From contig CAYSAU010000008.1 of the NCBI GenBank assembly GCA_964429135.1, positions 62,001 through 126,000 on the forward strand: a stretch of 64,000 nt of DNA, read 5' to 3'. The stretch is from CAZSDU01 sp964429135 (GTDB lineage: Bacteria > Bacteroidota > Bacteroidia > Bacteroidales > FEN-979). This document shows positions 33,769 through 43,617 of this stretch, one piece after another. Position 1 is the stretch's first letter. Each line of letters begins with the position of its first letter. The notes beneath the pieces are model-generated. The model was not told the DNA's origin. It saw only the letters and a program-made list of their open reading frames with translations, and did no database searches. The translations under genes were made by a program, and so were the position numbers.

Positions 33769-35286
33769 ATGTTGAAAGACCGCGCCAGTGGAATTTTACT
33801 CCACCCCACCTCACTCCCCGGTAAATATGGTATCGGTACCCTAGGAAAAGCTGCATTTGAATTTATCGATTTCCTTGTGAAATCACACCAAAAATACTGG
33901 CAGATACTTCCTCTCGGCCCTACCGGTTATGCTGATTCACCTTACCAGTGTTTTTCAGCCCATGCCGGGAATCCTAATCTGATCGATCTTGAAATCCTCG
34001 TCAAGCTTCACCTCCTGGATCAGGAAGATCTTCAGCAACTACCTGAATTTGATGAAAGCAGAGTGGATTTTGAGCTGGTTCAGAATGCCAGGGCACCATT
34101 ACTCGAAAAAGCCTTCGTTTCGTTTCAGGACAAGGCAAATGAAATGGAGAAACTTCGTTACAGGAATTTTTTAAAAGACCAGTCAAAATGGCTGAACGAT
34201 TACGCTTTGTTTCGTGCCATTAAAGAATATTTTGATCAAAAGCCATGGTACCAATGGGCAGACGATATACGCAAAAAAGAAGAGCAAGCAGTTGAGCACT
34301 ACCAGTCCATGCTGATACAACGCATAAAATATCACAAATTCCTCCAGTATCTTTTTTTCACTCAATGGATGGAAATCAAAAGCTATGCCCAACGGAAAAA
34401 AATCAGGATCATTGGAGATATACCTCTTTATGTGGCCCTCGACAGTGCAGATGCATGGGCCAATCCCGGGATCTTTGAATTCGATGATGACCGTAAACCT
34501 ATCCGGGTTGGAGGTGTTCCCCCCGATTATTTTAGTGAAACCGGTCAGCTTTGGGGAAATCCGCTTTTCCGCTGGGATATTTTAAAAAAAAACAATTACC
34601 ATTGGTGGGTGGAAAGAATTAAAACCAACCTGTTTCTTTACGATATCATCAGAATTGACCATTTCCGGGGTTTCGCAGGATACTGGGCCGTACCTTATGG
34701 TGAAAAAACTGCCATCAAAGGGGAATGGGTAGCTGGTCCCGGTAAAGATTTTTTCCATGTCATTCAGTCCGTTTATGGTGAACTTCCGATCATTGCAGAA
34801 GATCTTGGTGTTATGACTGCTGAAGTAGAAGAACTCAGGGATGAGTTTCATCTCCCGGGAATGAAAATCCTTGAATTTGCTTTTGACTCATCTGAAGCCA
34901 ACGAATACCTTCCCCATAATTTTATTAGCAATTGTATCGTCTATACAGGAACCCATGACAATGATACCATCACGGGTTGGTACAAAAAAGCGAAAAAAGA
35001 AGACCGTCAGTATGTACTGGATTATTTGAACACCACGGAAGAAAACATCCACTGGTCTTTTCTCAGGCTTGCCTGGGCTTCTGTAGCCAATACTGCAATG
35101 GTTCCCATGCAGGATTTGCTTGGTTTGGAATCTGATGCCAGAATGAATTTACCGGGGACTACCCAGGGCAACTGGCAATGGAGAGCCCGTCACCATGATT
35201 TCAGTGATAAACTGGCTGAAGATCTTGGGAAGCTGACCGTGCTTTATGGGCGGACAAAAAAAATCAAGACAAAAAGCCAATCATAA
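33769..35286 (+). CDS. malQ: 4-alpha-glucanotransferase (amylomaltase, GH77)
   Basis: The 505-residue enzyme is of the short bacterial GH77 type and begins RASGILLHPTSLPGKYGIG. It has QILPLGPTGYADSPYQ, the nucleophile Asp297 in IRIDHFRGF, acid/base Glu344 in IIAEDLGV and Asp397 in TGTHDND. It moves glucan segments between maltodextrins, releasing glucose, and acts in the cytoplasm; there is no signal peptide. It lies 25 bp after the lipoprotein and 14 bp before the next GH13 gene. Confidence 0.95.
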   Translation: MLKDRASGILLHPTSLPGKYGIGTLGKAAFEFIDFLVKSHQKYWQILPLGPTGYADSPYQCFSAHAGNPNLIDLEILVKLHLLDQEDLQQLPEFDESRVDFELVQNARAPLLEKAFVSFQDKANEMEKLRYRNFLKDQSKWLNDYALFRAIKEYFDQKPWYQWADDIRKKEEQAVEHYQSMLIQRIKYHKFLQYLFFTQWMEIKSYAQRKKIRIIGDIPLYVALDSADAWANPGIFEFDDDRKPIRVGGVPPDYFSETGQLWGNPLFRWDILKKNNYHWWVERIKTNLFLYDIIRIDHFRGFAGYWAVPYGEKTAIKGEWVAGPGKDFFHVIQSVYGELPIIAEDLGVMTAEVEELRDEFHLPGMKILEFAFDSSEANEYLPHNFISNCIVYTGTHDNDTITGWYKKAKKEDRQYVLDYLNTTEENIHWSFLRLAWASVANTAMVPMQDLLGLESDARMNLPGTTQGNWQWRARHHDFSDKLAEDLGKLTVLYGRTKKIKTKSQS

Positions 35287-35300
35287 AAAATAGAACGACC

Positions 35301-37151
35301 ATGAGAAACCGAATATACTTATTTGCCGTATTTCTGATCTGCACAGGACTTAAGGCTCAGGATGTAACACTTCAGAAAGTGGAACCACCTTTCTGGTGGA
35401 CAGGTTTTAAAAACCCTGAGCTGCAACTGATGGTTTACGGAAACAATATTTCCTCCACCACCCTTTCGGTTGACTTTCCCGGGATCAGCATCAAAAATAT
35501 TCATAAAACGGATAATCCGAATTATTTATTTGTTGATCTGCTGATCAGCCCAAATGCTAATGAAGGTATTGCCATGCTGGAATTCAGATCCAAAGGAAGG
35601 ATTGTGGCAACTTATCCCTACGAATTTAAAACCAGAAAAAAGGGTTCTGCTCAGAGAAAAAGCTTCACGACTGCTGATGTGGTTTATCTCCTCGTTCCCG
35701 ATCGTTTTGCAAACGGTGATCCTTCCAATGATAATCAGCCGGGAATGCTGGAGGCAGTCAAGCGGGAATTTACTGATGGCAGACATGGGGGAGACATCGC
35801 AGGCATCATAAAACACCTTGATTATATTCATGATCTCGGAGCTACCTCAATATGGTGTACTCCGCTTCTTGAAAACAATATGGAGAAATATTCTTATCAT
35901 GGCTATTCCACGACTGATTATTACAAGATCGATTCAAGGTTTGGAACAAATGAAGATTATGTCCGGTTCGCTGATTCCCTTCATAAAAAAGGGATGAAAC
36001 TAATCCAGGATATGATATGGAATCATTGTGGGAGCGAACATTGGTGGATCAAAGACCTGCCTTCCACCGACTGGCTGAATCAATGGCCTGAGTTTACCCG
36101 TTCGAATTACAGGGCAGGAAGTGCCACTGACCCCTACGTTTCATCTTACGACAGTTTGCACTTTATAAAAGGATGGTTCGACATCACCATGCCTGACCTT
36201 AACCAACATCACCCTTTTCTCGCCAACTATCTCATTCAGAATAGTATCTGGTGGATTGAATTTGCCGGTCTTGATGGTATCCGTCAGGATACATATCCCT
36301 ATCCATTTAAAGACATGATGGCGCAATGGGACCAACGTGTACTCACGGAATACCCTGATTTTAATATTGTGGGAGAATGCTGGGTGACTTATCCGGGAGT
36401 GGTGGCTTACTGGCAAAAAGATGCTTTGAACAAGGATCATTATAATTCATACCTTCCGACAGTCATGGATTTTCCCATGTATGATGCCCTGCAAATGGGT
36501 TTTATGGAAGAAGACGGATGGAGCACGGGAATTTTACGGCTTTATGAAATCCTTTCCCAGGATTTCATGTACCGGAATCCAATGAATATCATGTTGTTTG
36601 CAGAAAACCATGATGTAAACCGTTACCTGGATACTCAACATGATGATGTCAGAAAGCTTAAAATGGCCATGGCATTCATCCTCACAACCAGGGGCATTCC
36701 ACAAATCTTTTATGGAAGTGAAGTTTTGCTCACCACAGGAGCCGATAAAGGTCATGGCAACCTGAGAAAAGATTTTCCGGGAGGGTGGCCGGGCGATAGC
36801 CTGAATGCTTTTGTGGCTGCTGGCCGTACTCCTGCCCAGCAGGACATGCATGACTATTTATCGAAAATCCTGAACTGGAGAAAAAGCAAAGACGTGATCC
36901 ATAACGGTAAGCTGAAACATTTCATCCCCAAGGATGGCATATATGTTTACTTCCGTTATAATGACAAAGAAACCGTCATGGTGGCTTTGAACAATAACGA
37001 AAAAGAGGCCAGTACCATAGAAACAAGCCGCTATGCTGAATGTTTGGGAAAATATCAATCTGGTTACGAACTTATCAGCGGTCAGACGCTGAATAATCTA
37101 TCAGCAATCACTATCCCTGCAAAATCAGCCTTGATCATTGAACTTAAATAA
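35301..37151 (+). CDS. Periplasmic GH13 alpha-amylase/cyclomaltodextrinase-type enzyme (SusA-like)
   Basis: The 616-residue protein has a signal peptide (RNRIYLFAVFLICTGLKAQ), an N-terminal beta-sandwich like that of cyclomaltodextrinases and SusA (about 22-115), and a GH13 barrel. Catalytic residues are Asp330 in GLDGIRQDTY, Glu359 in IVGECWVT and Asp438 in FAENHDVNRYL. A small C-terminal beta domain follows. By similarity it would cut maltooligosaccharides or pullulan in the periplasm. It lies within the MFS-malQ run. Confidence 0.9.
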   Translation: MRNRIYLFAVFLICTGLKAQDVTLQKVEPPFWWTGFKNPELQLMVYGNNISSTTLSVDFPGISIKNIHKTDNPNYLFVDLLISPNANEGIAMLEFRSKGRIVATYPYEFKTRKKGSAQRKSFTTADVVYLLVPDRFANGDPSNDNQPGMLEAVKREFTDGRHGGDIAGIIKHLDYIHDLGATSIWCTPLLENNMEKYSYHGYSTTDYYKIDSRFGTNEDYVRFADSLHKKGMKLIQDMIWNHCGSEHWWIKDLPSTDWLNQWPEFTRSNYRAGSATDPYVSSYDSLHFIKGWFDITMPDLNQHHPFLANYLIQNSIWWIEFAGLDGIRQDTYPYPFKDMMAQWDQRVLTEYPDFNIVGECWVTYPGVVAYWQKDALNKDHYNSYLPTVMDFPMYDALQMGFMEEDGWSTGILRLYEILSQDFMYRNPMNIMLFAENHDVNRYLDTQHDDVRKLKMAMAFILTTRGIPQIFYGSEVLLTTGADKGHGNLRKDFPGGWPGDSLNAFVAAGRTPAQQDMHDYLSKILNWRKSKDVIHNGKLKHFIPKDGIYVYFRYNDKETVMVALNNNEKEASTIETSRYAECLGKYQSGYELISGQTLNNLSAITIPAKSALIIELK

Positions 37152-37205
37152 TAAACCATCATTCCTGACTGCCGTCAAGTAAGCATAAACCGTAAATTAT
37201 TCGTC

Positions 37206-38474
37206 ATGCTGGCAATACAAAAAAAGCTTTCAAACCTATTCTATATCCTCCTGGGTTTACCATCAACGGCTATGGGATTTGCTTTGTCAATCCAGATTGC
37301 CGTATTAAGCTGGATTCTTCGCACAAAATACAACCTCGAAATAGACCAGATCGGGATCGTTTGGGCAGCCGGCCCCATTGCAGGAATATTGGGACAGCCA
37401 ATCATTGGTTTAATCAGTGATAAGGTCTGGTTTTGGGGAGGCAGAAGAAAACCATTTATCATTATCGGGGGTATCCTGGCCGCCCTGATGATCTTTGCCC
37501 TGCCCAATATTGATAAAATCAGTAACTTTTTTGGTATTGCCAGCCTGATGGCAGTAGCCATTACCATTGCATTGACCCTTGACCTCTCCATCAATATCAG
37601 TTTTAATCCCACCCGGGCTATCATCGCGGATGTTACTCCCGATGGTCAAGCCCGAACCAAAGGCTATACCTGGATGCAGTCCATCTCGAATCTGTTCGGA
37701 AGCGGTGCCTACCTGATGGGAGCTTTATTGGGCAACTACTTTTTAATCTATGCAGGCGTGGTAATCGTATTGGTATTCTCCCTTGCCCCCCTGATGGTTA
37801 TCCGGGAACCAAGGGAAATGATGAAAGCTGAGGATAAGGATGGAAAAATCATAAGAACCAAGACCCAGTGGGGAGAGCTATTCAAATTGTACTTCGCCCA
37901 TGGTTTTTCCTGGCTGGGCATCCAAACCATGTTTGTGTATATGTTCGCTTTTCTCGAACAAAAAATTCCTGCCCTCCCTGATATGTCGCTGGCCGACCGT
38001 AATGCCAGACTCGGGCAGATGATCGGCTGGTCTTTTTTTATCCTGAATGCCATCGGGTCAATCTGGCCTGCTTTTCTTCTGGAACCCATGAGTAAAAAAA
38101 TCGGCAGGGTTAAAACCCAGTCGATCATGGTCGGAATCATGTCCTTGGGATACTTCGGTATTGTTTTATGGGCCGACAGCGCCCTTATGCTATATACCAT
38201 GATGAGCGTCCTCACCCTGGGCTGGGCAGCAGTCGTAAGTCTTCCTTTTGCCATCATGTCGGAGAAAGTCGATAAAACCCGCATGGGATTTTTCATGGGA
38301 ATATTTAACCTCTCTGTCGTGCTTCCTCAACTTATTGCCAGCTCTGTCATTGGCACGCTCATCAAAAACGCTCCGGATAAAGGAATCACTTTTATCATCA
38401 GCGGAGTTTCACTGGCCATCTCCGCTGGCCTATGGCTACTGGTCAGCGAGAAAAGAAATCATCCTTTAAATTAA
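37206..38474 (+). CDS. MFS sugar transporter, maltose/maltodextrin type
   Basis: The 422-residue protein has 12 membrane segments, with the signature LISDKVWFWGGRRKPFIII between segments 2 and 3. It belongs to the same class as the carrier at 30856-32148 but is clearly a separate sequence. It should move maltose or short glucans into the cytoplasm. The next gene starts 6 bp after the stop. Confidence 0.88.
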   Translation: MLAIQKKLSNLFYILLGLPSTAMGFALSIQIAVLSWILRTKYNLEIDQIGIVWAAGPIAGILGQPIIGLISDKVWFWGGRRKPFIIIGGILAALMIFALPNIDKISNFFGIASLMAVAITIALTLDLSINISFNPTRAIIADVTPDGQARTKGYTWMQSISNLFGSGAYLMGALLGNYFLIYAGVVIVLVFSLAPLMVIREPREMMKAEDKDGKIIRTKTQWGELFKLYFAHGFSWLGIQTMFVYMFAFLEQKIPALPDMSLADRNARLGQMIGWSFFILNAIGSIWPAFLLEPMSKKIGRVKTQSIMVGIMSLGYFGIVLWADSALMLYTMMSVLTLGWAAVVSLPFAIMSEKVDKTRMGFFMGIFNLSVVLPQLIASSVIGTLIKNAPDKGITFIISGVSLAISAGLWLLVSEKRNHPLN

Positions 38475-38480
38475 AATATC

Positions 38481-40880
38481 ATGAATGCAACGAGCAAATA
38501 TCTCTTTTATTCCTGCCTAGCCCTGATGGGCTTGCTTCAGGCTTGTGGTAAAAATGACGATTTGTCGACACCGAAAGAATCACTGATCACCGGTCTTTCA
38601 GCCCCAATCGTACTTCAACCTGATTCCACGATCATTGCATTGCAGGATTTCTTTAACAATCTGAAATCCATCGACTCCATTTTCATGGATGAGCGGCTTG
38701 ACTTCAGGTTTACAAATGATTCCTCACAATTGATCATCACTCCCAACGAAAAAAACATCCCTAAGCTCTCCCTGATGACTGTCTGGGCAGGCGGATATGC
38801 CTATACCTTAATCCTTGAAAAATCTCCAAAGGTATGGGTGCATTTCAGCTTCGATCCGAAAGGAAAAAAATACAATTCTGTTTTGATGAGGGGTGAAATG
38901 AATGACTGGAATGCACAAAAGACAAAATTAACCCTTAAGGATGATCACTGGGAAACTGATTTATTCCTTTTTCCGGGAAAATACCAATACCTCTTAGTAG
39001 CGGATGGAAAGCAAATGCTTGACCCCAGCAACCCCGACATCGCTGACAATAATATCGGTGGATTCAATTCAGTTTTATGGGCTGGGAACATCAAATCGCC
39101 TGCTGCACCAGAATTATGGACAGAAAAAGCAGAAGATAATAAGATCAGCCTTGGCATCAGGAACAAAGCCAAGGAAATTTTCATCCTCTGGGAAAATTTT
39201 TTACTTCCGGATAAATTTATCAGAACCGACTCTTCCGGTATTCATATCATCGTTCCGAGGAAGGCAAGGCAGTTCGATCGTTCCTATATCCGGGTTTGGG
39301 CCTACAATAACAGCGGTATTTCTAACCAGATCTTACTGCCATTGCACAACGGGATGATCATCAAAGATGCAGGTGATCTTAACAGAAACGACAAAGAAGC
39401 GATGATCATGTATTTCCTGATGATCGATCGCTTTAACAACGGAGATACGAAAAATGACTCTCCTTTAAAGGATAAAGCGGTAGATTGGAAGGCCAATTTC
39501 CAGGGAGGCGATCTGGCCGGAATCACTGAAAAAATCAAAGACGGGTATTTTGCCGAGCTGGGCATAAACACCCTTTGGATTTCACCACTGACCCAGAATC
39601 CTATGGATGCCTGGGCCGAATATCCCCCGCCACACCGGAAATTCTCGGGTTATCATGGTTACTGGCCCATGACCCTGAGCACTGTCGACCACAGGTTTGG
39701 CCAGGCTGATGACTTAAAAAAACTGATCAATGAGGCCCATGACAACAAGATGAATGTCATCCTGGATTATGTTTCAAACCATGTTCATCAGGAATGTTAT
39801 CTGATAAAAGAACACCCTGAATGGGCGACCCAATTAAATTTACCCGGTAAACGAAAAAACATCCGGCTCTGGGATGAGCAAAGACTGACAACATGGTTCG
39901 ATGAATTTCTTCCGACCCTTGATCTTTCCAAACCAGAAGTGTACCAACTGATTTCTGATTCTTCTCTATTCCTCCTCCGCGAATACCAGTTGGATGGCTT
40001 CCGTCATGATGCCACAAAACACATTCCCGAAATCTATTGGAGAACTCTGACAAAAAAAATCAAAGAACAAATTATCCTCAGTGAAAAACGTCCGGTTTAT
40101 CAGATCGGTGAAACATTCGGCAGCCGTGACCTGATCCGTTCTTATATCAACCCCGGTATGCTGGATGCCCAGTTTGATTTCAACCTGTATTTTGATGCCA
40201 GGACTGCCTTTGCAAGAGAGAATTCATCACTTAAAGACCTGGCTTATTCCCTTCAGCAAAGCTTCAATTACTATGGAACGCATTCGCTGATGGGGAATAT
40301 CACGGGCAATCAGGATCTGGCCAGGTTTATTTCTTTTGCCTCGGGGGCAATCAGTTTCTCGGAAGATGATAAAAAAGCAGGCTGGGAACGCCAGATTGAA
40401 GTTCAGGACACTCTGGGCTACCGTAAGTTGGGATGCCTGATGGCTTTTGTGATGACCATACCCGGAGTTCCGATCATTTATTACGGTGATGAATTCGGAA
40501 TGGCTGGAGGAGGAGACCCGGATAACCGCCGGATGATGAAATTCGAGGGATTAACAAAATATGAAGCATCCCTGAAAAACACGACCGCTCGCCTCGCAAA
40601 ACTTCGAGGCGAAAACCTTCCTCTGATATTCGGCGATTTTTTAAGCCTTAAAGTAAGTGAAAAAACCTTCGTTTTCCTAAGATCATATTTTGATCAGCTT
40701 GCTGTAGTCATATTCAATAAAGATAAAAACCAAAAAAATATAGCATTTAAAATCCCTGAACGTTTTACAGAAAAACAACTGGAATCTTGCTTCGGGAATA
40801 CATTCACGAGGGAGAAAAACGACATCAGCATCCGCCTTGAGGGTAATTCATTTGAAATTCTAACCAATAAAAAGCCATGA
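38481..40880 (+). CDS. GH13 alpha-amylase lipoprotein with N-terminal binding domains
   Basis: The 799-residue protein has a lipobox at Cys22 (LLQACGKND), two N-terminal beta domains (about 35-115 and 118-200, the second with GEMNDW, a CBM48-like feature), a third beta region (about 210-290) and the GH13 barrel. The nucleophile is Asp510 in LDGFRHDATK, the acid/base Glu544 in QIGETFGSRD, and the third acid Asp612 in ITGNQDLARF, where most relatives have NHD. Its position and lipid anchor suggest a surface or periplasmic amylase. Its end overlaps the next gene by 4 bp. Confidence 0.88.
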   Translation: MNATSKYLFYSCLALMGLLQACGKNDDLSTPKESLITGLSAPIVLQPDSTIIALQDFFNNLKSIDSIFMDERLDFRFTNDSSQLIITPNEKNIPKLSLMTVWAGGYAYTLILEKSPKVWVHFSFDPKGKKYNSVLMRGEMNDWNAQKTKLTLKDDHWETDLFLFPGKYQYLLVADGKQMLDPSNPDIADNNIGGFNSVLWAGNIKSPAAPELWTEKAEDNKISLGIRNKAKEIFILWENFLLPDKFIRTDSSGIHIIVPRKARQFDRSYIRVWAYNNSGISNQILLPLHNGMIIKDAGDLNRNDKEAMIMYFLMIDRFNNGDTKNDSPLKDKAVDWKANFQGGDLAGITEKIKDGYFAELGINTLWISPLTQNPMDAWAEYPPPHRKFSGYHGYWPMTLSTVDHRFGQADDLKKLINEAHDNKMNVILDYVSNHVHQECYLIKEHPEWATQLNLPGKRKNIRLWDEQRLTTWFDEFLPTLDLSKPEVYQLISDSSLFLLREYQLDGFRHDATKHIPEIYWRTLTKKIKEQIILSEKRPVYQIGETFGSRDLIRSYINPGMLDAQFDFNLYFDARTAFARENSSLKDLAYSLQQSFNYYGTHSLMGNITGNQDLARFISFASGAISFSEDDKKAGWERQIEVQDTLGYRKLGCLMAFVMTIPGVPIIYYGDEFGMAGGGDPDNRRMMKFEGLTKYEASLKNTTARLAKLRGENLPLIFGDFLSLKVSEKTFVFLRSYFDQLAVVIFNKDKNQKNIAFKIPERFTEKQLESCFGNTFTREKNDISIRLEGNSFEILTNKKP

Positions 40881-42232
40881 AAAATCTTTTTGTCTTACTG
40901 ATATTGCTCCTGTCCTGCTCATCTATTTCAGGAGCACAGGACGTTGAAAAAAAGATTTCAACGGTTGTCAATCCTAGCTGGAGCACTGGATCGACCATAT
41001 ATGAGGTCAATATCCGGCAATTTACCCCCGAAGGAACATTCAAAGCCTTGACGACCCATCTTCCACGTCTTCAGGAAATGGGAGTGGATATACTCTGGCT
41101 GATGCCGATTCATCCGATCGGTGAAAAGAACCGTAAAGGATCCCTGGGAAGTTACTATTCCATTCAAAATTATCTGGAAGTGAATCCGGAATTTGGCAAT
41201 CTGGATGATTTTAAAAATTTCGTAAAAAAATCCCACGAATTTGGGATGAAAGTGATCATCGATTGGGTAGCGAATCATACTTCCTGGGATAATCCACTCA
41301 TCGCGGAGCATCCGGAATGGTACAAAAAAGATTCTGCCGGTCATATTATTTCACCGGTAGCAGACTGGACTGATGTTGCCGCCCTCGATTACAGTCAAAT
41401 AGGATTGCGTAAGTTCATGACTGAAGCCCTGGTTTATTGGATCAAGGAAACCGATATTGATGGTTATCGTTGTGATGTGGCAGGGATGATTCCGGTCAGC
41501 TATTGGAATGAAGCTGTTCCTCAGCTACAGCAAATAAAACCGGTTTTCATGCTTGCTGAAGACGAAAACCCAGTTATGCATGACACCGCATTCAACGTCA
41601 CTTACACATGGGAGTTTTTTCATTTGATGAATGATATTGCCAAAGGCTTAAAGCAACCAGTAAAAGTTCCGGAACTAATTCATGTGGAAAAAGAAAAATA
41701 TCCAGCCAAGGCCTACCGCATGCGTTTCACCAGCAATCACGATGAAAATTCATGGAATGGAACAGAATATGAACGTATGGGTGAAGGCGCCCAGGCTTTT
41801 GCCGTACTGACTTTTACCTGCCCGGGGATCCCTCTGATTTACAGTGGTCAGGAAGCCGCTTTACAAAAACGACTGCGCTTCTTTGATAAAGATACGATAC
41901 CCTGGGGAAGTTACTCTCTTCAGGGTTTTTATACTAAGCTCACCATGCTGAAGAAACAAAACAAAGCATTGGGAAATGGGGAGGAAGACGGGATATTCAC
42001 CTGCCTTAGCACAACCAACGACTCGTCAATTCTTGCTTTTACCCGTCAGAAAGACCATGATAAAGTACTGGTGATCCTTAACCTGTCTCCCCAGGAACAA
42101 CAATTTGAAATTCAGGACCAGCATATCTCTGGAAAATACATCGAACTTTTCACCCGACAGGAAAAGACCTTGAAGTCAGGAAGCAAATTCCGGTTTAAAC
42201 CTTGGGAATACTTTGTATATGTGGCAAGATAA
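40877..42232 (+). CDS. Secreted GH13 alpha-amylase-family enzyme, short form
   Basis: The 451-residue protein has a signal peptide (cleavage after about residue 20; a Cys at 14 makes a lipobox reading possible) and then a bare GH13 barrel. Catalytic residues are Asp200 in IDGYRCDVAG, Glu228 in MLAEDENP and Asp289 in SNHDENSWNG, all standard. It starts with the ATG that overlaps the stop of the preceding amylase, so the two are translationally coupled and probably act together in the periplasm or at the surface. Confidence 0.9.
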   Translation: MKNLFVLLILLLSCSSISGAQDVEKKISTVVNPSWSTGSTIYEVNIRQFTPEGTFKALTTHLPRLQEMGVDILWLMPIHPIGEKNRKGSLGSYYSIQNYLEVNPEFGNLDDFKNFVKKSHEFGMKVIIDWVANHTSWDNPLIAEHPEWYKKDSAGHIISPVADWTDVAALDYSQIGLRKFMTEALVYWIKETDIDGYRCDVAGMIPVSYWNEAVPQLQQIKPVFMLAEDENPVMHDTAFNVTYTWEFFHLMNDIAKGLKQPVKVPELIHVEKEKYPAKAYRMRFTSNHDENSWNGTEYERMGEGAQAFAVLTFTCPGIPLIYSGQEAALQKRLRFFDKDTIPWGSYSLQGFYTKLTMLKKQNKALGNGEEDGIFTCLSTTNDSSILAFTRQKDHDKVLVILNLSPQEQQFEIQDQHISGKYIELFTRQEKTLKSGSKFRFKPWEYFVYVAR

Positions 42233-42234
42233 AG

Positions 42235-42278
42235 ATAAAAGAAGAGGGCAACCCCTTGAGCTGCCCTCCATCTTTTAT
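42235..42278. terminator. Bidirectional terminator between the amylase operon and susD
   Basis: The arms ATAAAAGAAGAGGGCA (42235-42250) and TGCCCTCCATCTTTTAT (42262-42278) are near-perfect inverted repeats around an 11-base loop, with A-runs on the left and T-runs on the right, so they can work in both directions. The 3' arm touches the susD stop codon. Confidence 0.75.
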
Positions 42279-43600
42279 TCAGAATTCTGAACCAGATTGG
42301 GATTTACATCCATTTCTCTCTGTGGGATGAGGTACATTAGGCGCACACTGTTCCAGGGCAGTTTTTTAGTGGAGATGGAGGCTTTCTGTAATCGTTTTTG
42401 ATTAAAGAAATTATCTCCCTGGAAGATTAGTTCTTTCATCCTTTCATAATAAATTTTACTCGGATTTATCACTGTTTCATCAGGAAGTAATGCCCGATTT
42501 CTTACGGCATTCAAATCCTCGAGTGCTCCAGTTTGCCCAAGATCATAACGCATTTCCGCCCGGTTCAGGTATATCTCAGCGAGGCGGATAAGGGGAACAT
42601 TCATGTATTTATCATCGTAAAGAGTAGTGAAGTACTTTCCGTCTTTAATCATGAACCCATTGCGATATCTTTGATCCTGCATTCCTCCGGTAAAAGTGAA
42701 AACCTTGATCACTTCGCTGGAAGGAGAGAATTTGCCATTGCTTGCGTAACGGAAATATCCTCCCAGTGCACCAGCAGTAGTATTTGTCGTTGTACTCATG
42801 ACGGAGAAGATATTTTCAGGCGTAACCGTGGTGCTGAAATTATCCATGATGCTGTCAGAAAGCCTGAACACCTTGCTGTCGATAATTTCTGTTGAAATAT
42901 CAATACAAGCCTGTTTATCTCCATGGTAAAAATAAACCCTTGACAGCAGTGCTTTGGCAGCCCAATTGGTCGCCCGGTTATTATTTGATTCGGGCAGAAT
43001 CAGGGCAGCCTCTTTTAGATCGGTAATGATCTGGGTATAAACATCCTCGATCAAAGCCCTGCTTGGTTTCGCATCTATGCCTGAAGGGGCTGTCAATAGC
43101 GGGACGCCTAATCCTGTATTTGGGTTCCCGAAATATCGAACCAGGTCGAAATACAACAATGCACGGATAAAAAGGCATTCTCCTCTGATCTGGTCAGCCA
43201 CCGCAGGAGTTGGTCCGACATTCGGAATGGCTTGCAATACAGAGTTAGCCATATTAATGGCATAATAAGCATTTTGCCATAAAGAGGCAGAAAGCCGGTT
43301 ATCCGGAGACATATTTTTCTCCAGCATCTGTGTTTCCTCGAAAACCAGGTTCCCTTGTCCTGAATTGATGACATTATTGGCCAGCATATCGCCGCAGGTC
43401 CATATGCTTCCACCATATAGATCTCCATTCTGAAGGGAACTATAGGTTCCGATCAGGGCAGCCTGAAGTCCTTCCACGGTAGTCAATGCAACCTGATCCG
43501 ATATGGAAGTATCTGGGACTTTTTCAATGATCTTTTTACAGCCGATAAAGAAGAACACTATTACTGCCGCAAATAAAATGAAATGCTTGATATTTTTCAT
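42275..43600 (-). CDS. susD: SusD/RagB-family starch-binding lipoprotein
   Basis: The 441-residue lipoprotein has Cys21 in a lipobox (FFIGCKK), the N-terminal SusD region (PDTSISDQVALTTVEGLQAALIGTY), TPR-like helices with RGECLFIRALLYFDLVRYFG, and the conserved tail IPQREMDVNPNLVQN. It is on the small side for the family, with few inserts. SusD covers the mouth of the SusC pore at the cell surface and holds glycan during uptake. It lies 17 bp after susC on the same strand and should be cotranscribed with it. Confidence 0.92.
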   Translation of the reverse strand: MKNIKHFILFAAVIVFFFIGCKKIIEKVPDTSISDQVALTTVEGLQAALIGTYSSLQNGDLYGGSIWTCGDMLANNVINSGQGNLVFEETQMLEKNMSPDNRLSASLWQNAYYAINMANSVLQAIPNVGPTPAVADQIRGECLFIRALLYFDLVRYFGNPNTGLGVPLLTAPSGIDAKPSRALIEDVYTQIITDLKEAALILPESNNNRATNWAAKALLSRVYFYHGDKQACIDISTEIIDSKVFRLSDSIMDNFSTTVTPENIFSVMSTTTNTTAGALGGYFRYASNGKFSPSSEVIKVFTFTGGMQDQRYRNGFMIKDGKYFTTLYDDKYMNVPLIRLAEIYLNRAEMRYDLGQTGALEDLNAVRNRALLPDETVINPSKIYYERMKELIFQGDNFFNQKRLQKASISTKKLPWNSVRLMYLIPQREMDVNPNLVQNSE

Positions 43601-43617
43601 TTTTCTATTTTTTTAGA

